NCBI RefSeq assembly: GCF_900188095.1
Contig: NZ_FZOT01000001.1
Location: 62,001 to 126,000 of the forward strand
DNA length: 64,000 bases
Source of the DNA: Noviherbaspirillum humi
GTDB taxonomy: Bacteria > Pseudomonadota > Gammaproteobacteria > Burkholderiales > Burkholderiaceae_D
Direction of reading: 5' to 3'
The notes below the pieces were generated by a model. It was not told the DNA's origin and ran no database searches. It worked only from the letters and a program-made list of their open reading frames with translations. Positions 1-11,089 of this stretch are shown in pieces (the stretch's first letter is position 1; each line of letters begins with the position of its first letter). The translations under genes and the position numbers were made by a program.

Positions 1-872
1 ACACCCTGGCCGGCGCCCCAGATGTCGCGCCAGGCCTTGGCCTTGCTGCCGCCGCCGGAAGCGAAGTTCATGGTCGACTTGTCGGCGGTCGGCAGGTTGT
101 CCGGGTCGAGGCCGGCGGCGACGATGGACTTCTTCAGGTAGTTGCCGTGCACGCCGGTGAACAGATTGGTATAGACCACGTCGGCGGCCGAGGATTCGAG
201 GATGGCCTGGCGATAAGCTTCGTCGACATTCGATTCCCTGGTGGCCAGCCAGCGCGAGCCGATGTAGGCAAAGTCGGCGCCCATGGCCTGCGCCGCGAGG
301 ATGGCATCGCCGGTGGCGATGGAGCCGGACAGGGCGATCGGTCCCTGGAAGAACTTGCGCACCTCGCCCACCAGCGCGAACGGCGACAGCGTGCCGGCAT
401 GGCCGCCGGCGCCGGCCGCCACCAGGATCAGGCCGTCCACTCCCGCCTCCAGCGCCTTCTGTGCATGGCGGATGGAGATCACGTCGTGCATGACGATGCC
501 GCCATAGCTGTGGATGGCATCCAGCATTTCCCTCGGCGGCGCGCGCAGGCTGGAAATGATGATGGGAATGCGATGCTTCACGCAGACTTCGACATCATGC
601 TCGAGGCGGTTGTTGGACTGGTGCACGATCTGGTTCACCGCGATCGGCCCGATCTTCGCTTCCGGATTCCGCTCCTTGAACTCGGCCAGCTCGGCCTGGA
701 TCTCGGTCAGCCAGGTGTCGAGCAGCTCGGCCGGCCGCGCATTCAGCGCCGGGAAGGAGCCGACGATGCCGGCCTTGCACTGCGCTTTGACCAGGGCCGG
801 GCCGCTGGCGATGAACAGCGGCGAGCCGATGACGGGAAGACTGAGGTTTTGCAGCACGGGGGGCAGGGACAT
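1..872 (-). CDS. Nitronate monooxygenase (2-nitropropane dioxygenase family), 3' end outside window
   Basis: FMN-dependent TIM-barrel enzyme that would oxidise alkyl nitronates. The translation from the ATG at 872 begins MSLPPVLQNL and contains family segments such as VIGSPLFIASGPALV near the N-terminus, a central GGIVMHDVIS strand, the glycine-rich GLILVAAGAGGHAGT stretch that binds phosphate/FMN, and GPIALSGSIATGDAI with GADFAYIGSRWLAT after it; this order is typical of NPD proteins. About 290 codons are visible and the C-terminus is cut by the window edge. It is the last gene of a leftward series and is separated from the upstream metallo-hydrolase gene by 115 bp. Family assignment is firm; the physiological substrate is unknown. 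Confidence 0.85.
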   Translation of the reverse strand, partial: MSLPPVLQNLSLPVIGSPLFIASGPALVKAQCKAGIVGSFPALNARPAELLDTWLTEIQAELAEFKERNPEAKIGPIAVNQIVHQSNNRLEHDVEVCVKHRIPIIISSLRAPPREMLDAIHSYGGIVMHDVISIRHAQKALEAGVDGLILVAAGAGGHAGTLSPFALVGEVRKFFQGPIALSGSIATGDAILAAQAMGADFAYIGSRWLATRESNVDEAYRQAILESSAADVVYTNLFTGVHGNYLKKSIVAAGLDPDNLPTADKSTMNFASGGGSKAKAWRDIWGAGQG

Positions 873-987
873 GGCGGCCTCGCGGTTGTCGTGGGTTGTC
901 GTGGAATGGGAAAGCAGATTATAAGAGCAAAAAAGAACGGTCGTGCTGGAATGCGGCGTCTAATTTTTTGCAGGCGCTGTCATTGTT

Positions 988-1893
988 TCAGGCATCGACC
1001 AGCGCGTCGCCTTCCACCGCCGCCGCGCCTGCCTTCACCAGCTGCGCCACCACCCACTCGGAAAGCGCGCCCATTTCCTTGCCGATGAAGCGTCGGTTGG
1101 TCTCTCGCAGCAGCGGCATGCCGGCAAGCATCGCCGGCACTTCCCCCAGCGGAATGCGCTTCTTGTCCAGCAGCAGGAACTTGAGCAATACCTTGGCCGC
1201 CTTGGTGGCGTTGCGCGCCGGGTCGGCTTCGAAGTAATCGAGGACGGCGTAGGCCTTCTTCAATGCCGTCCCGATGTCGGTGAACGGCGCGCCATGGCCG
1301 GGGATGACCAGCCGCACTTCGAGGCCGGCGATCAGGTCCAGGGTGGCGCGGGCATCGGCAAAGCCGGGCTGGCCTTCGAGCTCGGGGAAGATGATGCCGA
1401 AACCGTTTTCCCACAGCGCGTCGGCGGAGATGAGAATGCCTTCCTGCTCGCAGTGCAGGATGAGCGAATGCGGGTCGTGCCCGGGCGAAGCCAGCGCCCG
1501 CCAGTCGAGATCGCCCAAACGCAGCACGTCGCCCGGCGCGTAGGTGTCGTCGAAGCCGAATCGCTCGCATTGCTGGCCGGTGGCGCGATAGGTCAGCGCC
1601 TCCTCGTCCCAGTCGAGCACCTTGCCGGCCTCGTCGGCGGGAATCGTGGTGCGGCTGGCGTAGGCGCGCTGCAGCGCGGCGTTGCCGCCGCAGTGGTCGG
1701 AATGCAGGTGGGTATTGACGATGCGGTCCAGCCGCCGGCCGCCGAGCGCATGGCGCACCAGGGCCAGCGTCTGGTTTGCATGGCTGACGTAGCCGGTGTC
1801 GACGATGGCGGTCTCGTTCCGGCCGAGGAAGACGATATTGTTCGAGGACAGCCAGCCGCGCTCGAACACGCGCATCGTCGGCGGCAGCTTCAT
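988..1893 (-). CDS. MBL-fold metallo-hydrolase
   Basis: A 301-residue metallo-beta-lactamase-fold hydrolase. The metal-binding motif is THLHSDHCGG (His62, His64, Asp66, His67), followed by further ligands in SPGHDPHSL and VIPGHGAP, so a dinuclear zinc site of the glyoxalase II/quinoprotein-relay type is expected. The start at 1893 was chosen because it makes an ATGA overlap with the stop of the upstream gene, and the protein then begins MKLPPTMRVFERGWLSSNNI as family members do. It belongs to a run of tightly packed minus-strand genes behind the leucine-degradation genes. The substrate cannot be told from sequence; a thioester or lactone hydrolase is plausible. Confidence 0.85.
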   Translation of the reverse strand: MKLPPTMRVFERGWLSSNNIVFLGRNETAIVDTGYVSHANQTLALVRHALGGRRLDRIVNTHLHSDHCGGNAALQRAYASRTTIPADEAGKVLDWDEEALTYRATGQQCERFGFDDTYAPGDVLRLGDLDWRALASPGHDPHSLILHCEQEGILISADALWENGFGIIFPELEGQPGFADARATLDLIAGLEVRLVIPGHGAPFTDIGTALKKAYAVLDYFEADPARNATKAAKVLLKFLLLDKKRIPLGEVPAMLAGMPLLRETNRRFIGKEMGALSEWVVAQLVKAGAAAVEGDALVDA

Positions 1894-2333
1894 CGCTTCA
1901 TCTGAAAGGCGAGGGAAATCCTGGCGAACTCCACCAGCAGGTCCTGGCTGCCGGCGTTGAAGGTGGCGAAGGCATTGCCGGTGCGCACCACCAGGCGCGG
2001 CGGGAACAGCCAGGTGAGGTAGGGAATGCCGATCATCTTGGCGCCGCGCACGTCGCGCCACTCGACCCGCTTGTCGTAGAGCCAGCTCTGGCTGATGCCG
2101 CGCTCGTCGATGGCCGTGCGGGAGCGCAGGAACCAGTAATAGCTCACGCCCAGCATCAGCGCCGAGCCTAGCAGCAGCATCTTGATGCCGAAGCCGTACT
2201 GCATGATCGGAAAGCGCAGCGCCACGCTGACGCCGTAGCCGGCGAGGACCAAGGTGACCACGGTGGCGAGCACCTTGAAGCCCGCGCTGTAGGCGGGACC
2301 GGCGACGGATTTTTCGGGTTGATAGAACTGCAT
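1890..2333 (-). CDS. Small membrane protein with PH-like C-terminal part
   Basis: A 147-residue protein beginning MQFYQPEKSV. Two hydrophobic segments (about residues 22-42 and 48-68, ending in SYYWFL) predict two membrane spans, followed by a soluble tail (ERGISQSWLYDKRVEWRDV...) of the kind seen in bacterial PH-domain (DUF304-like) membrane proteins, where a beta-sandwich follows a TM hairpin. Its stop codon overlaps the start of the downstream metallo-hydrolase by four bases, so the two are translationally coupled. No catalytic motif is visible and the function is unknown. Confidence 0.7.
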   Translation of the reverse strand: MQFYQPEKSVAGPAYSAGFKVLATVVTLVLAGYGVSVALRFPIMQYGFGIKMLLLGSALMLGVSYYWFLRSRTAIDERGISQSWLYDKRVEWRDVRGAKMIGIPYLTWLFPPRLVVRTGNAFATFNAGSQDLLVEFARISLAFQMKR

Positions 2334-2361
2334 GGCGATAGGAGCGATAGGAAGGTGAATG

Positions 2362-3003
2362 TCAGGCGGACGGCTTGGGCTGGCGCTGCTGGCCCGGCTG
2401 CACGCGCGCCGCCTCGATGAAGGCGGGTGAATCGAAGAAGGCATCGCCGCGCAGCCAGGCCTGCAGCATGTCGGTCGCGTCCAGTCCCCAGAAGATGCGA
2501 TTATCCACCACCGCGGTCGGCACGCCAAACACGCCGGCGGCGATCGCCGCGTCGCCGTTGGCGCGCAACGCCTGCTTGACTTCCGGCGCCTCCAGCCGGG
2601 CCGGCTCCACCCTCATTTCCTGCAGCAGTTCCTGCCATGCCGACTCGTCGGCGGGCAGCCGGCCGTCGCGCCAGACGAAGCGGAACAGGCGCAGCACCGC
2701 CTCGCGCGTACTGCCGAGCGCCGCGCACAGGCGCAGCAGCGGCAGCGGGTTGAAGGGATGGTGCGGCGGCATCGTGATGGGGATGCCATGCCGGTGCGCC
2801 AGCCAGGCGCAATGTTCGTAGGTCCAGGTGCGCTTGGGGCCGATCTCCGCCGGCCCGCGGAAGTCCCAGTGGTTCAACAGTCCGGCGAACAGCAGCGGCC
2901 GGCAGGCAATGTCGGCCTCGCCGTCGAGCGTGTGCAGCAGCTCCGCCTGCAGGTAGGAAAACGGGGAAATGAAATCGAAATACCAGTCGACCTGCTTCTT
3001 CAT
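2362..3003 (-). CDS. 2-hydroxychromene-2-carboxylate isomerase family protein (DsbA-like, Kappa GST type)
   Basis: A 213-residue thioredoxin-fold protein. The N-terminus MKKQVDWYFDFISPFSY carries the Ser-Pro-Phe-Ser active-site strand typical of HCCA isomerases and kappa-class glutathione transferases, and the C-terminal GVFGVPTAVVDNRIFWGLD segment holds the cis-proline loop. No CxxC motif is present, so it is not a disulfide oxidoreductase. In naphthalene pathways the family isomerises 2-hydroxychromene-2-carboxylate using glutathione, but many members are of unknown role; here the neighbours give no aromatic pathway. Start at 3003 follows a purine-rich stretch (GGAGGCAAC). Confidence 0.8.
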   Translation of the reverse strand: MKKQVDWYFDFISPFSYLQAELLHTLDGEADIACRPLLFAGLLNHWDFRGPAEIGPKRTWTYEHCAWLAHRHGIPITMPPHHPFNPLPLLRLCAALGSTREAVLRLFRFVWRDGRLPADESAWQELLQEMRVEPARLEAPEVKQALRANGDAAIAAGVFGVPTAVVDNRIFWGLDATDMLQAWLRGDAFFDSPAFIEAARVQPGQQRQPKPSA

Positions 3004-3047
3004 GTTGCCTCCTTGGTTGGACTTGCATGTGCCCCGCCTGGCTGAGT

Positions 3048-3248
3048 TCAGCGCTCGGGCCGGCGCCGCCTCTCGATCGCCCGCCACACCGCGCGCTTCT
3101 CGTCCTCGCTCGCCATGCCCCAGGCGGCAATCTCGTCGATCGTGCGCTGGCAGCCCTGGCACAGGCCGGTGCGCTCATCCATGCGGCAGATGTTGATGCA
3201 GGGCGAGGGCACCGGACCGCCGTCCTGGCGCGGATCGAAATGCTTCAT
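3048..3248 (-). CDS. DUF1289 domain protein
   Basis: A 66-residue protein with the DUF1289 cysteine pattern: [10 protein letters not shown] (C-x3-C) followed by GLCQGCQRT (C-x2-C) and the IDEIAAW helix. Four conserved cysteines suggest a small metal or Fe-S binding fold, but no activity is established. The start at 3248 overlaps the stop of the upstream YbaK gene as ATGA, which is strong support for both ends. The basic tail ERRRRPER closes the protein. Confidence 0.8.
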   Translation of the reverse strand: MKHFDPRQDGGPVPSPCINICRMDERTGLCQGCQRTIDEIAAWGMASEDEKRAVWRAIERRRRPER

Positions 3249-3784
3249 GCCGCCTCGCGCAGCGCCACGTCGGCCACGGGCGCGCCGGTCATGGCCTGCA
3301 GCTCCCGCGGCGTGAGCTTGAACACCGCATGCGGATGGCCGGCGGCAGCCCACAGGCTGTCTAGCCGGAACAGATCTTCATCGAGCAGCATCACCGTCTT
3401 TTCCAGATGGCCGATGGGGCACACGCCGCCGATGGCGTAGCCGATGCGCTGCTTCACGAACTTCGCATCGGCGCGGCCGAGCGCGCCGACGATGGCAGCG
3501 ACCTTGGTCTCATCCACCCGGTTGGCGCCGCTGGCCACCACCATGACCGGCGCATCGTCAGACAGGCGGCGGAAGACGATGGACTTGGCGATCTGGGCGA
3601 TGTCGCAGCCGAGGCCGGCGGCGGCCTCGGCCGAGGTCTTGCCGGTGCCGGGCAGCATCACCACCGGCCGCTCATGGCCAAGGGCGGCGAGCAGGCCGGC
3701 GACGCGGCGGGCGCTGTCGGGCAGCGGTGCGCCGGCGTGGATGCCGGACGAGGTTTCTGTGTGCATCATGTCCTGGTAATTCAT
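3245..3784 (-). CDS. YbaK/EbsC-type aminoacyl-tRNA deacylase
   Basis: A 179-residue protein of the YbaK/ProX editing family, which hydrolyses mischarged aminoacyl-tRNAs in trans (for example Cys-tRNA(Pro) or Ala-tRNA(Pro)). Recognisable segments are [13 protein letters not shown], which holds the conserved substrate-handling lysine, [17 protein letters not shown], and [11 protein letters not shown], the GGxxP loop of the family. Alternative starts at Met6 or Met7 are possible because the first 15-20 residues are poorly conserved. It is translationally coupled to the DUF1289 gene. Substrate specificity cannot be decided by eye. Confidence 0.85.
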   Translation of the reverse strand: MNYQDMMHTETSSGIHAGAPLPDSARRVAGLLAALGHERPVVMLPGTGKTSAEAAAGLGCDIAQIAKSIVFRRLSDDAPVMVVASGANRVDETKVAAIVGALGRADAKFVKQRIGYAIGGVCPIGHLEKTVMLLDEDLFRLDSLWAAAGHPHAVFKLTPRELQAMTGAPVADVALREAA

Positions 3785-3787
3785 CGC

Positions 3788-4396
3788 TTATGGTGTGACG
3801 TCATTGTCTTGCAGCGCCTCGGCGACGAGGCGCTTGAGTTCCGGCAGCAGTTCCCGCTCGAACCAGGGATTGGCCGGCCACCATGCCTGGTTGCGCGGGC
3901 TGGGGTGCGGCAGCGGCAGGAACTCGGGCAGGTAATCGCGCCAGGCCGCCACCGTCTCGGTGAGTGTCGGCCGGTTCCTGCCGCGCAGCGCGAACAGCTG
4001 CGCATGGCGGCCGATGAGCAGCGTCAGCCGCACCTGCGGCAACCGTTCCCGCAGCGGCGCATGCCAGCGCGGCGCGCATTCCGGGCGCGGCGGCAGGTCC
4101 CCGCTTCTGCCCTTGCCGGGATAGCAGAAGCCGGTGGGCAGGATGGCGACCCGGTCCGGATCGTAGAAAACATCCGCATCCATGCCCAGCCAGTGGCGCA
4201 GGCGCCGGCCGGAAGCGTCATTCCAGGGAATGCCGGTGTCATGCACCTTGCGCCCCGGCGCCTGGCCGATGATCAGCAGCCGCGCGCTTTCCGCCGCCTG
4301 CACCACCGGCCGCGGGCCGTGCGGCAGGTGCGCCTCGCACAGGCGGCAGGCGCGCACTTCCTGCAGCAGCGGAATCAGCCTGCCAGTCGGCGCCAT
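3788..4396 (-). CDS. Uracil-DNA glycosylase family protein, likely [4Fe-4S] type
   Basis: A 202-residue COG1573-like uracil-DNA glycosylase, which would remove deaminated cytosine from DNA. Motif A is GQAPGRKVHDTGIPWNDASG and the DNA-intercalation motif is LPHPSPRNQ. Four cysteines are spaced like the iron-sulfur ligands of family 4/5 enzymes: CRLC near residue 17-20, then FC and EC separated by 15 residues. The protein starts MAPTGRLIPLLQEVRACRLC, as expected. It lies between liuE (14 bp gap) and ybaK (3 bp gap) and is probably read through from the liu operon. The family (4, 5 or another) is uncertain because motif A reads GQAPG. Confidence 0.8.
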   Translation of the reverse strand: MAPTGRLIPLLQEVRACRLCEAHLPHGPRPVVQAAESARLLIIGQAPGRKVHDTGIPWNDASGRRLRHWLGMDADVFYDPDRVAILPTGFCYPGKGRSGDLPPRPECAPRWHAPLRERLPQVRLTLLIGRHAQLFALRGRNRPTLTETVAAWRDYLPEFLPLPHPSPRNQAWWPANPWFERELLPELKRLVAEALQDNDVTP

Positions 4397-4410
4397 GCCC
4401 TGCCGCCCTT

Positions 4411-5319
4411 CTACGCCGCGCGCTTGGCGGCAATGGCGTTGCCGGCGCGGCTGACCGCCTTGCGTCCGAGATGGCTGGAGATGAACTGGCCGGCATCCAC
4501 CACCCGGTCGAAGTCGATGCCGGTCTCAATGCCGAGGCCGCGCAGCATGTAAAGCACATCCTCGGTCGAGACGTTGCCGGTGGCGCCCTTGGCATACGGG
4601 CAGCCGCCGAGGCCGGCAACCGAGGAATGGAAGATCGACACGCCCACCTCCAGGCTGGCGTAGATGTTGGCCAGCGCCTGGCCGTAGGTGTCGTGGAAGT
4701 GGCCGGACAGGCGCTCCAGCGGGAACTCGGCGGCGGCGCGCTCCATCACCCGCTGTACCTGGCGCGGCGTGGCCACGCCGATGGTGTCGGCGATGTCGAT
4801 CTCGTCGCAGCCGAGTGCCTTCAGCCGCCGCACCACGTCCGCCACGCTCTCCACCGGCACCTCGCCCTGATACGGGCAGCCCATGGCGCAGCTGATGCTG
4901 CCGCGCAGGCGCATGCCGTGCTGCTTGGCGGCGGCCGCCACCTCGCGGAAGCGCTCGATGGATTCGGCAATCGAGCAATTGATGTTCTTCTGCGAGAACG
5001 CTTCCGACGCCGCGCCGAAGATCATCACCTCGTCGGCCCTGGCTGCCAGCGCCGCCTCGAAGCCCTTCATGTTCGGCACCAGCGCCGAATACACCACGCC
5101 CGGCTTGCGCCGGATGCGCGCCATCACCTCGGCCGAAGTCGCCATCTGCGGCACCCATTTCGGCGAGACGAAGGAAGCGGCTTCGATGTTGGCGAAGCCG
5201 GCATCGGTGAGGCGGTCCACCAGCTCGACCTTCACGTCGGCCGGGATGGTTTCCTTTTCGTTCTGCAGCCCGTCGCGCGGGCCGACCTCGACGATCTTGA
5301 CTCGGTCGGGCAGGTTCAT
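4411..5319 (-). CDS. liuE: Hydroxymethylglutaryl-CoA lyase
   Basis: Cleaves 3-hydroxy-3-methylglutaryl-CoA to acetyl-CoA and acetoacetate, the last step of leucine degradation. The 302-residue protein has the DRE-TIM N-terminal motif VGPRDGLQNE, the metal-binding HFHDTYGQALAN strand, and the diagnostic active-site loop SVAGLGGCPYAKGATGN containing the catalytic cysteine. Length matches bacterial enzymes. It is 30 bp downstream of the biotin-carboxylase subunit gene and is part of the liu cluster, so control by LiuR is likely though the nearest visible LiuR-type sites are far upstream. Confidence 0.95.
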   Translation of the reverse strand: MNLPDRVKIVEVGPRDGLQNEKETIPADVKVELVDRLTDAGFANIEAASFVSPKWVPQMATSAEVMARIRRKPGVVYSALVPNMKGFEAALAARADEVMIFGAASEAFSQKNINCSIAESIERFREVAAAAKQHGMRLRGSISCAMGCPYQGEVPVESVADVVRRLKALGCDEIDIADTIGVATPRQVQRVMERAAAEFPLERLSGHFHDTYGQALANIYASLEVGVSIFHSSVAGLGGCPYAKGATGNVSTEDVLYMLRGLGIETGIDFDRVVDAGQFISSHLGRKAVSRAGNAIAAKRAA

Positions 5320-5349
5320 GTCGTTTCCTTTCCTGATTTCCTGAATACC

Positions 5350-7368
<2,019 letters not shown>

Positions 7369-7468
7369 GTCTCTCTTTTCCGTTGGCGGTTTGTTGTGGT
7401 GGACTGCTGTTCCGGGTGGTGCGGCGATGTCTTGCTGGTGTGGCTGGGTCTTTCGTTTCCTGGTTTTC

Positions 7469-7828
7469 TCAAACTTGTTGCTTGCCGTGCAGCGCCAGGT
7501 AGATCGCTTCCATGACGGCTTCGGTCTGATTCAGTATGTCGTGATTCCAGAAACGCAGCAGGCGGAATCCGGCTGCCTGCAGGGTTTGGGTTCGTTGCGT
7601 GTCGTAGGCTGCTGCTTCCATGTGCTGGGAGCCGTCCGCTTCTACGACCAACTTATGTTCCAGACAGACGAAGTCGAGCATGTAGTGCTGGAAGGGGTGC
7701 TGGCGCCGGAAGCGCGCCCCAAGCTGGTTGCTGCGCAAGCGCTGCCACAGCAGGCGCTCGGCGTCGGTCATGTTGCTGCGCAGGGAGCGGGCTGCGGGTT
7801 TCAATGCGGGGTTGGATTGACCTTGCAT
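7469..7828 (-). CDS. DUF559 (Vsr-like) endonuclease domain protein
   Basis: A 119-residue single-domain protein of the DUF559 family, which shares the very-short-patch-repair/restriction endonuclease fold. It shows the usual order: the N-terminal LRSNMTDAERLLWQRLRSNQL helix region, FRRQHPFQHYMLDFVC, the acidic LVVEADGSQH core that would bind the metal, and RLLRFWNHDIL. These genes are scattered in genomes, often beside the GC-rich inverted repeat seen just upstream here, and their cellular role is not established. It sits as an intruder between bioB and liuD in the otherwise coherent cluster. Confidence 0.8.
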   Translation of the reverse strand: MQGQSNPALKPAARSLRSNMTDAERLLWQRLRSNQLGARFRRQHPFQHYMLDFVCLEHKLVVEADGSQHMEAAAYDTQRTQTLQAAGFRLLRFWNHDILNQTEAVMEAIYLALHGKQQV

Positions 7829-7965
7829 GGGGCTCCTTGAGGGGTTAGCAATACCAGCTACCGATCCCTTCCGATTGAAGGAAAGGGATTTTCATTATTG
7901 TTCACCTTACTTATTGTTTCGCTTGCAAGCGCAACGTGGCGAGCTTTCAACTGCTAACTACTTAG

Positions 7966-8085
7966 TCCCCTCCCCTTCAAGGGGAGGGTTAGGGTGGGGA
8001 TGGGTTTCAGGGGCGCTTAGAGTACGATTCTTTAATCGCGGAAGAACCCCATCCCCCTCCCAACCTCTCCCTTGAAAGGGGAGGA
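7966..8085. repeat. GC-rich inverted repeat, copy 1
   Basis: A long imperfect inverted repeat: a left arm with GGGGAGGGTTAGGGTGGGGA and a right arm with CCCATCCCCCTCCCAACC, separated by about 45 bases. The same element lies at 12487-12606. It is non-coding and sits between bioB and the DUF559 gene. It could fold into a strong RNA stem on either strand and attenuate readthrough; similar TTAGGGTGGGG-type intergenic repeats are widespread in proteobacterial genomes. Confidence 0.8.
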
Positions 8086-8099
8086 GTCTCCGTTGCTGC

Positions 8100-8135
8100 G
8101 CAGGCGCGAAGCAGTGCTCCGCGATTTTCCTGCTA
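8100..8135. repeat. 36-bp palindromic repeat fused to bioB stop codon, copy 1
   Basis: A 36-bp sequence almost identical to 12665-12700. Its core is a hairpin (CGCGAAGCA/TGCTCCGCG arms). Its right end CTA is the complement of the TAG stop codon of bioB, so the element begins exactly at the gene's stop. On the minus strand it could act as a terminator or mRNA 3'-end stabiliser. Confidence 0.75.
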
Positions 8136-9164
8136 GCCCTCAGTCACACTGCACTTCGCATCCCGCACCGTATGCTTCGCATGCAGCCCCAGCTTCTCCA
8201 TCAACTGCGCATCCGCATCCGCCTCCGGATTGCCCGTCGTCAGCAGCTTGTCGCCATAGAAGATGGAGTTCGCCCCCGCCAGGAAGCACAGCGCCTGCAC
8301 CGCCTCGCCCAGCTCGCGCCGCCCTGCCGACAAGCGTACCCGCGCCGTCGGCATGGTGATGCGCGCCACCGCAATCGTGCGCACGAATTCCAGCGGGTCC
8401 AGCTTGTCGCTGCCATGCAGCGGCGTGCCTTCCACCTGCACCAGGTTGTTCACCGGCACCGATTCCGGGTACGGTTCCATGTTGGCCAGCTGCGCCACCA
8501 GGCCGGCGCGCTGCAGCCGGCTCTCGCCCATGCCGACGATGCCGCCGGAGCAGACCTTGATGCCGGCGCCGCGCACCCGGCCCAGCGTATCCAGGCGGTC
8601 CTGGTAGTCACGGGTGGTGATGATGTTGCCGTAGTACTCCGGCGAGGTGTCGAGGTTGTGGTTGTAGTAGTCCAGGCCGGCGTCCTTCAGGCGCTGCGCC
8701 TGCGCTTCTTCCAGCATGCCCAGCGTGGCGCAGGTTTCCAGGCCGAGCGCCTTTACCTCGCGCACCATTTCCTCGACGTGTTCCAGGTCGCGGTCCTTCG
8801 GCGCGCGCCAGGCGGCGCCCATGCAGAAGCGGGTGGCGCCGCTGTCCTTGGCCTGCTTGGCTGCCGCCAGCACGGTGTCGAGCGGCAGGATCTTCTGCGC
8901 TTCGACGCCGGTGTCGTAGCGGGCGGCCTGCGGGCAGTAGCCGCAGTCTTCCGGGCAGCCGCCGGTCTTGATCGACAGCAGCGTGGCCAGTTCCACCTCG
9001 CTCGGATCGAAATGCTGGCGGTGCACCTGCTGCGCCTGGTACAGCAGGTCGTGGAACGGCAGGTTGAACAGCGCCAGCACCTGCTCCACCGGCCAGCGCT
9101 GCGAAGCGGCATCGGCGGGCGGGGTGGATTTGTGGGCGTGGAACGTGATCGGTTGCGACGACAT
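8133..9164 (-). CDS. bioB: Biotin synthase
   Basis: Radical-SAM enzyme that inserts sulfur into dethiobiotin, the final step of biotin synthesis. The 343-residue protein has the SAM-binding cluster motif [13 protein letters not shown] (C-x3-C-x2-C), the second-cluster cysteines and arginine region (for example [11 protein letters not shown] and [20 protein letters not shown]), and the conserved [13 protein letters not shown] segment. It is the last gene of bioA-bioF-bioD-bioB, 17 bp after bioD. Its product supplies the cofactor of LiuD, whose gene lies downstream on the same strand. Confidence 0.97.
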   Translation of the reverse strand: MSSQPITFHAHKSTPPADAASQRWPVEQVLALFNLPFHDLLYQAQQVHRQHFDPSEVELATLLSIKTGGCPEDCGYCPQAARYDTGVEAQKILPLDTVLAAAKQAKDSGATRFCMGAAWRAPKDRDLEHVEEMVREVKALGLETCATLGMLEEAQAQRLKDAGLDYYNHNLDTSPEYYGNIITTRDYQDRLDTLGRVRGAGIKVCSGGIVGMGESRLQRAGLVAQLANMEPYPESVPVNNLVQVEGTPLHGSDKLDPLEFVRTIAVARITMPTARVRLSAGRRELGEAVQALCFLAGANSIFYGDKLLTTGNPEADADAQLMEKLGLHAKHTVRDAKCSVTEG

Positions 9165-9181
9165 AAACAGCTTCCTTCAGA

Positions 9182-9898
9182 TCAAGGTGAAACGGCATGC
9201 CCGGCGGCAGGCCAGCCGGGCAGCAGGGAGAAATCGAGATGCGGCAGGGCCGCTTCGGGCGATGCCTGCGGCAGGCGCGGCACGCAGCCGAGCAGCGGCG
9301 CGGGCAGCCGCTGCCTGAGTGCTTCCAGATTGGCCTGCATGTGGCTCATCTGCGGATCGACCACGTTGGCGGCCCAGCCGGCGAGCGTCAGGCCGCGGGC
9401 GGCAATGGCCTCGGCGGTCAGCAGCGCATGGCTGATGCAGCCCAGGCGCAGGCCGACGGTCATCACCACCGGCAGGCCGAGGCGCTGCGCCAGGTCGGCG
9501 GTGTCGAACGTATCGGTCAGCGGCACGCGGAAGCCGCCGACGCCCTCCACCACAACCGCGTCCGCCTGCTCGGCGATGCGGCGGTAACAGGACAGGAGGT
9601 GGTCCGGGTCGATCGTCACGCCTTCCAGGGCGGCGACGATATGCGGCGCCGCCGGCTGGCGCATCAGATAGGGCGTGGTCAATTCGCGCGGCAGGGTCAG
9701 GGTGGCGGCGCGGGCCAGGCTGTCCACATCCTCGTTGAACCAGCCGCCATTGCGCTCCTCGCAGCCGGCGGCGACCGGCTTCATGCCGGCAGCCTTCAGG
9801 CCGGTGCGGCCGAGCGCATGCAGCAGGGTGCTGGCGATCAGCGTCTTGCCGATCTCGGTATCGGTGCCGGTGACGAAATACGCGGGTATGTTCCGCAT
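9182..9898 (-). CDS. bioD: Dethiobiotin synthetase
   Basis: ATP-dependent closure of 7,8-diaminopelargonate with CO2 to dethiobiotin. The 238-residue protein has the P-loop [12 protein letters not shown] at residues 8-19, the MKPVAAGCE substrate segment and the [13 protein letters not shown] loop. Its start codon directly follows the bioF stop without overlap, so both are in one transcript. The tail beyond LLPGW is slightly longer than in the E. coli enzyme but otherwise ordinary. Confidence 0.95.
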   Translation of the reverse strand: MRNIPAYFVTGTDTEIGKTLIASTLLHALGRTGLKAAGMKPVAAGCEERNGGWFNEDVDSLARAATLTLPRELTTPYLMRQPAAPHIVAALEGVTIDPDHLLSCYRRIAEQADAVVVEGVGGFRVPLTDTFDTADLAQRLGLPVVMTVGLRLGCISHALLTAEAIAARGLTLAGWAANVVDPQMSHMQANLEALRQRLPAPLLGCVPRLPQASPEAALPHLDFSLLPGWPAAGHAVSP

Positions 9899-11089
9899 TC
9901 AGGCCTCCATCGCGTCGAGCCGGTTGACGGCCGCTGCCAGCCGCGCCACGTCATCGGCCGTGTGGCTGGCCGAGAGGGTGATGCGCAGGCGGGCGGTATC
10001 GGCCGGCACGGTGGGCGGGCGGATCGCCGGCACCCAGAAGCCTTCCTCGGCCAGGGCGGCGGCGGCATCCAGCGCCGGCTGGTTGGCGCCGATGACCACC
10101 GGCTGGATCGGCGTGTCGGAATCCATCAGCGTCCAGCGCTTCAACCGCAGCGATTCGCGCAGCAGGCGGGTGCTGGCCGTCAGGCGGGCGCGGCGCTGCC
10201 GGCCTTCCTCGCCGCCGATCAGCTCCAGGCTGGCCAATACCGCATGGGCGACGGCCGGCGGCGCGGCGGTGGTGTAGATATAGGGACGGGCGCGCTGCAC
10301 CAGCCAGTCGGCCACGGTTTCATGCGCGGCGACGAAGGCGCCGCCGACGCCGGCCGCCTTGCCGAGCGTGCCCATGTAGACGATGTGCGGCGAACGCAGG
10401 CCGAGATGCTCCAGCGCGCCGCGGCCGTTCTCGCCGAGCACGCCGAAGCCGTGGGCGTCGTCGATCACCAGCCAGGCGCCGTGGCGCTCGCAGAGCTCCA
10501 GCAGGCGCTTGAGCGGGGCAAGGTCGCCATCCATGCTGAACACGCTGTCGGTCACCACCAGCTTGTTCTTGGCATGGCTGGCGCCGAGCAGGTCGGCCAG
10601 CGCGGCGGTGTCGCCATGCGGATAGATTTTGACCGCCGCCCGCGACAGGCGCGCGCCGTCGATCAGCGAGGCATGGTTGAGCGCTTCGGAAAAGATTTCG
10701 CCGTCGGCGCCGGCCAGGGCGGCGAGCATGGCGAGATTGGCCATGTAGCCGGTGCAGAAGGTCAGCGCGCGCGGCGATTCGATGTGCGGCGCCATGAATT
10801 CGGCCAGCCGGTCTTCCAGGATCTGGTGCGCCAGCGAATGGCCGCTGATGAGATGCGAAGCGCCGCTGCCGGCGCCGTAGCGCGAGGCGCCCTCCCGAAG
10901 CGCGTTGATCAGCGCCGGATGGTTGGCCAGGCCGAGATAGTCGTTGCTGCAGAAGGCCAGCATGGGCCGGCCGTCCACGGTGAGGTGCGGCGCGCACGGC
11001 GTTTCCACGGTGCGCCGGCGGCGGCGCAGCCCGCGTTCGTCGAGTTGCCGCATTTCCTGCTGCAGCCGGTCGAGCAGTTCCATCGTCAT
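9899..11089 (-). CDS. bioF: 8-amino-7-oxononanoate synthase
   Basis: PLP-dependent condensation of pimeloyl-thioester with alanine. In this 396-residue protein the PLP lysine is in [13 protein letters not shown], the cofactor-contacting aspartate and histidine in [12 protein letters not shown], and the substrate loop in [13 protein letters not shown]. The start at 11089 overlaps the bioA stop by four bases; an ATG two codons later (11083) is an alternative. No pimeloyl-ACP gene (bioC/bioH) is visible in this window, so pimelate supply must be encoded elsewhere. Confidence 0.95.
   Translation of the reverse strand: MTMELLDRLQQEMRQLDERGLRRRRRTVETPCAPHLTVDGRPMLAFCSNDYLGLANHPALINALREGASRYGAGSGASHLISGHSLAHQILEDRLAEFMAPHIESPRALTFCTGYMANLAMLAALAGADGEIFSEALNHASLIDGARLSRAAVKIYPHGDTAALADLLGASHAKNKLVVTDSVFSMDGDLAPLKRLLELCERHGAWLVIDDAHGFGVLGENGRGALEHLGLRSPHIVYMGTLGKAAGVGGAFVAAHETVADWLVQRARPYIYTTAAPPAVAHAVLASLELIGGEEGRQRRARLTASTRLLRESLRLKRWTLMDSDTPIQPVVIGANQPALDAAAALAEEGFWVPAIRPPTVPADTARLRITLSASHTADDVARLAAAVNRLDAMEA

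Noticed and set aside
147-1088. Long plus-strand open frame at the left edge
   Set aside because: Antisense shadow of the nitronate monooxygenase and metallo-hydrolase genes in GC-rich DNA; its His/Arg/Gly-rich translation has no family features.
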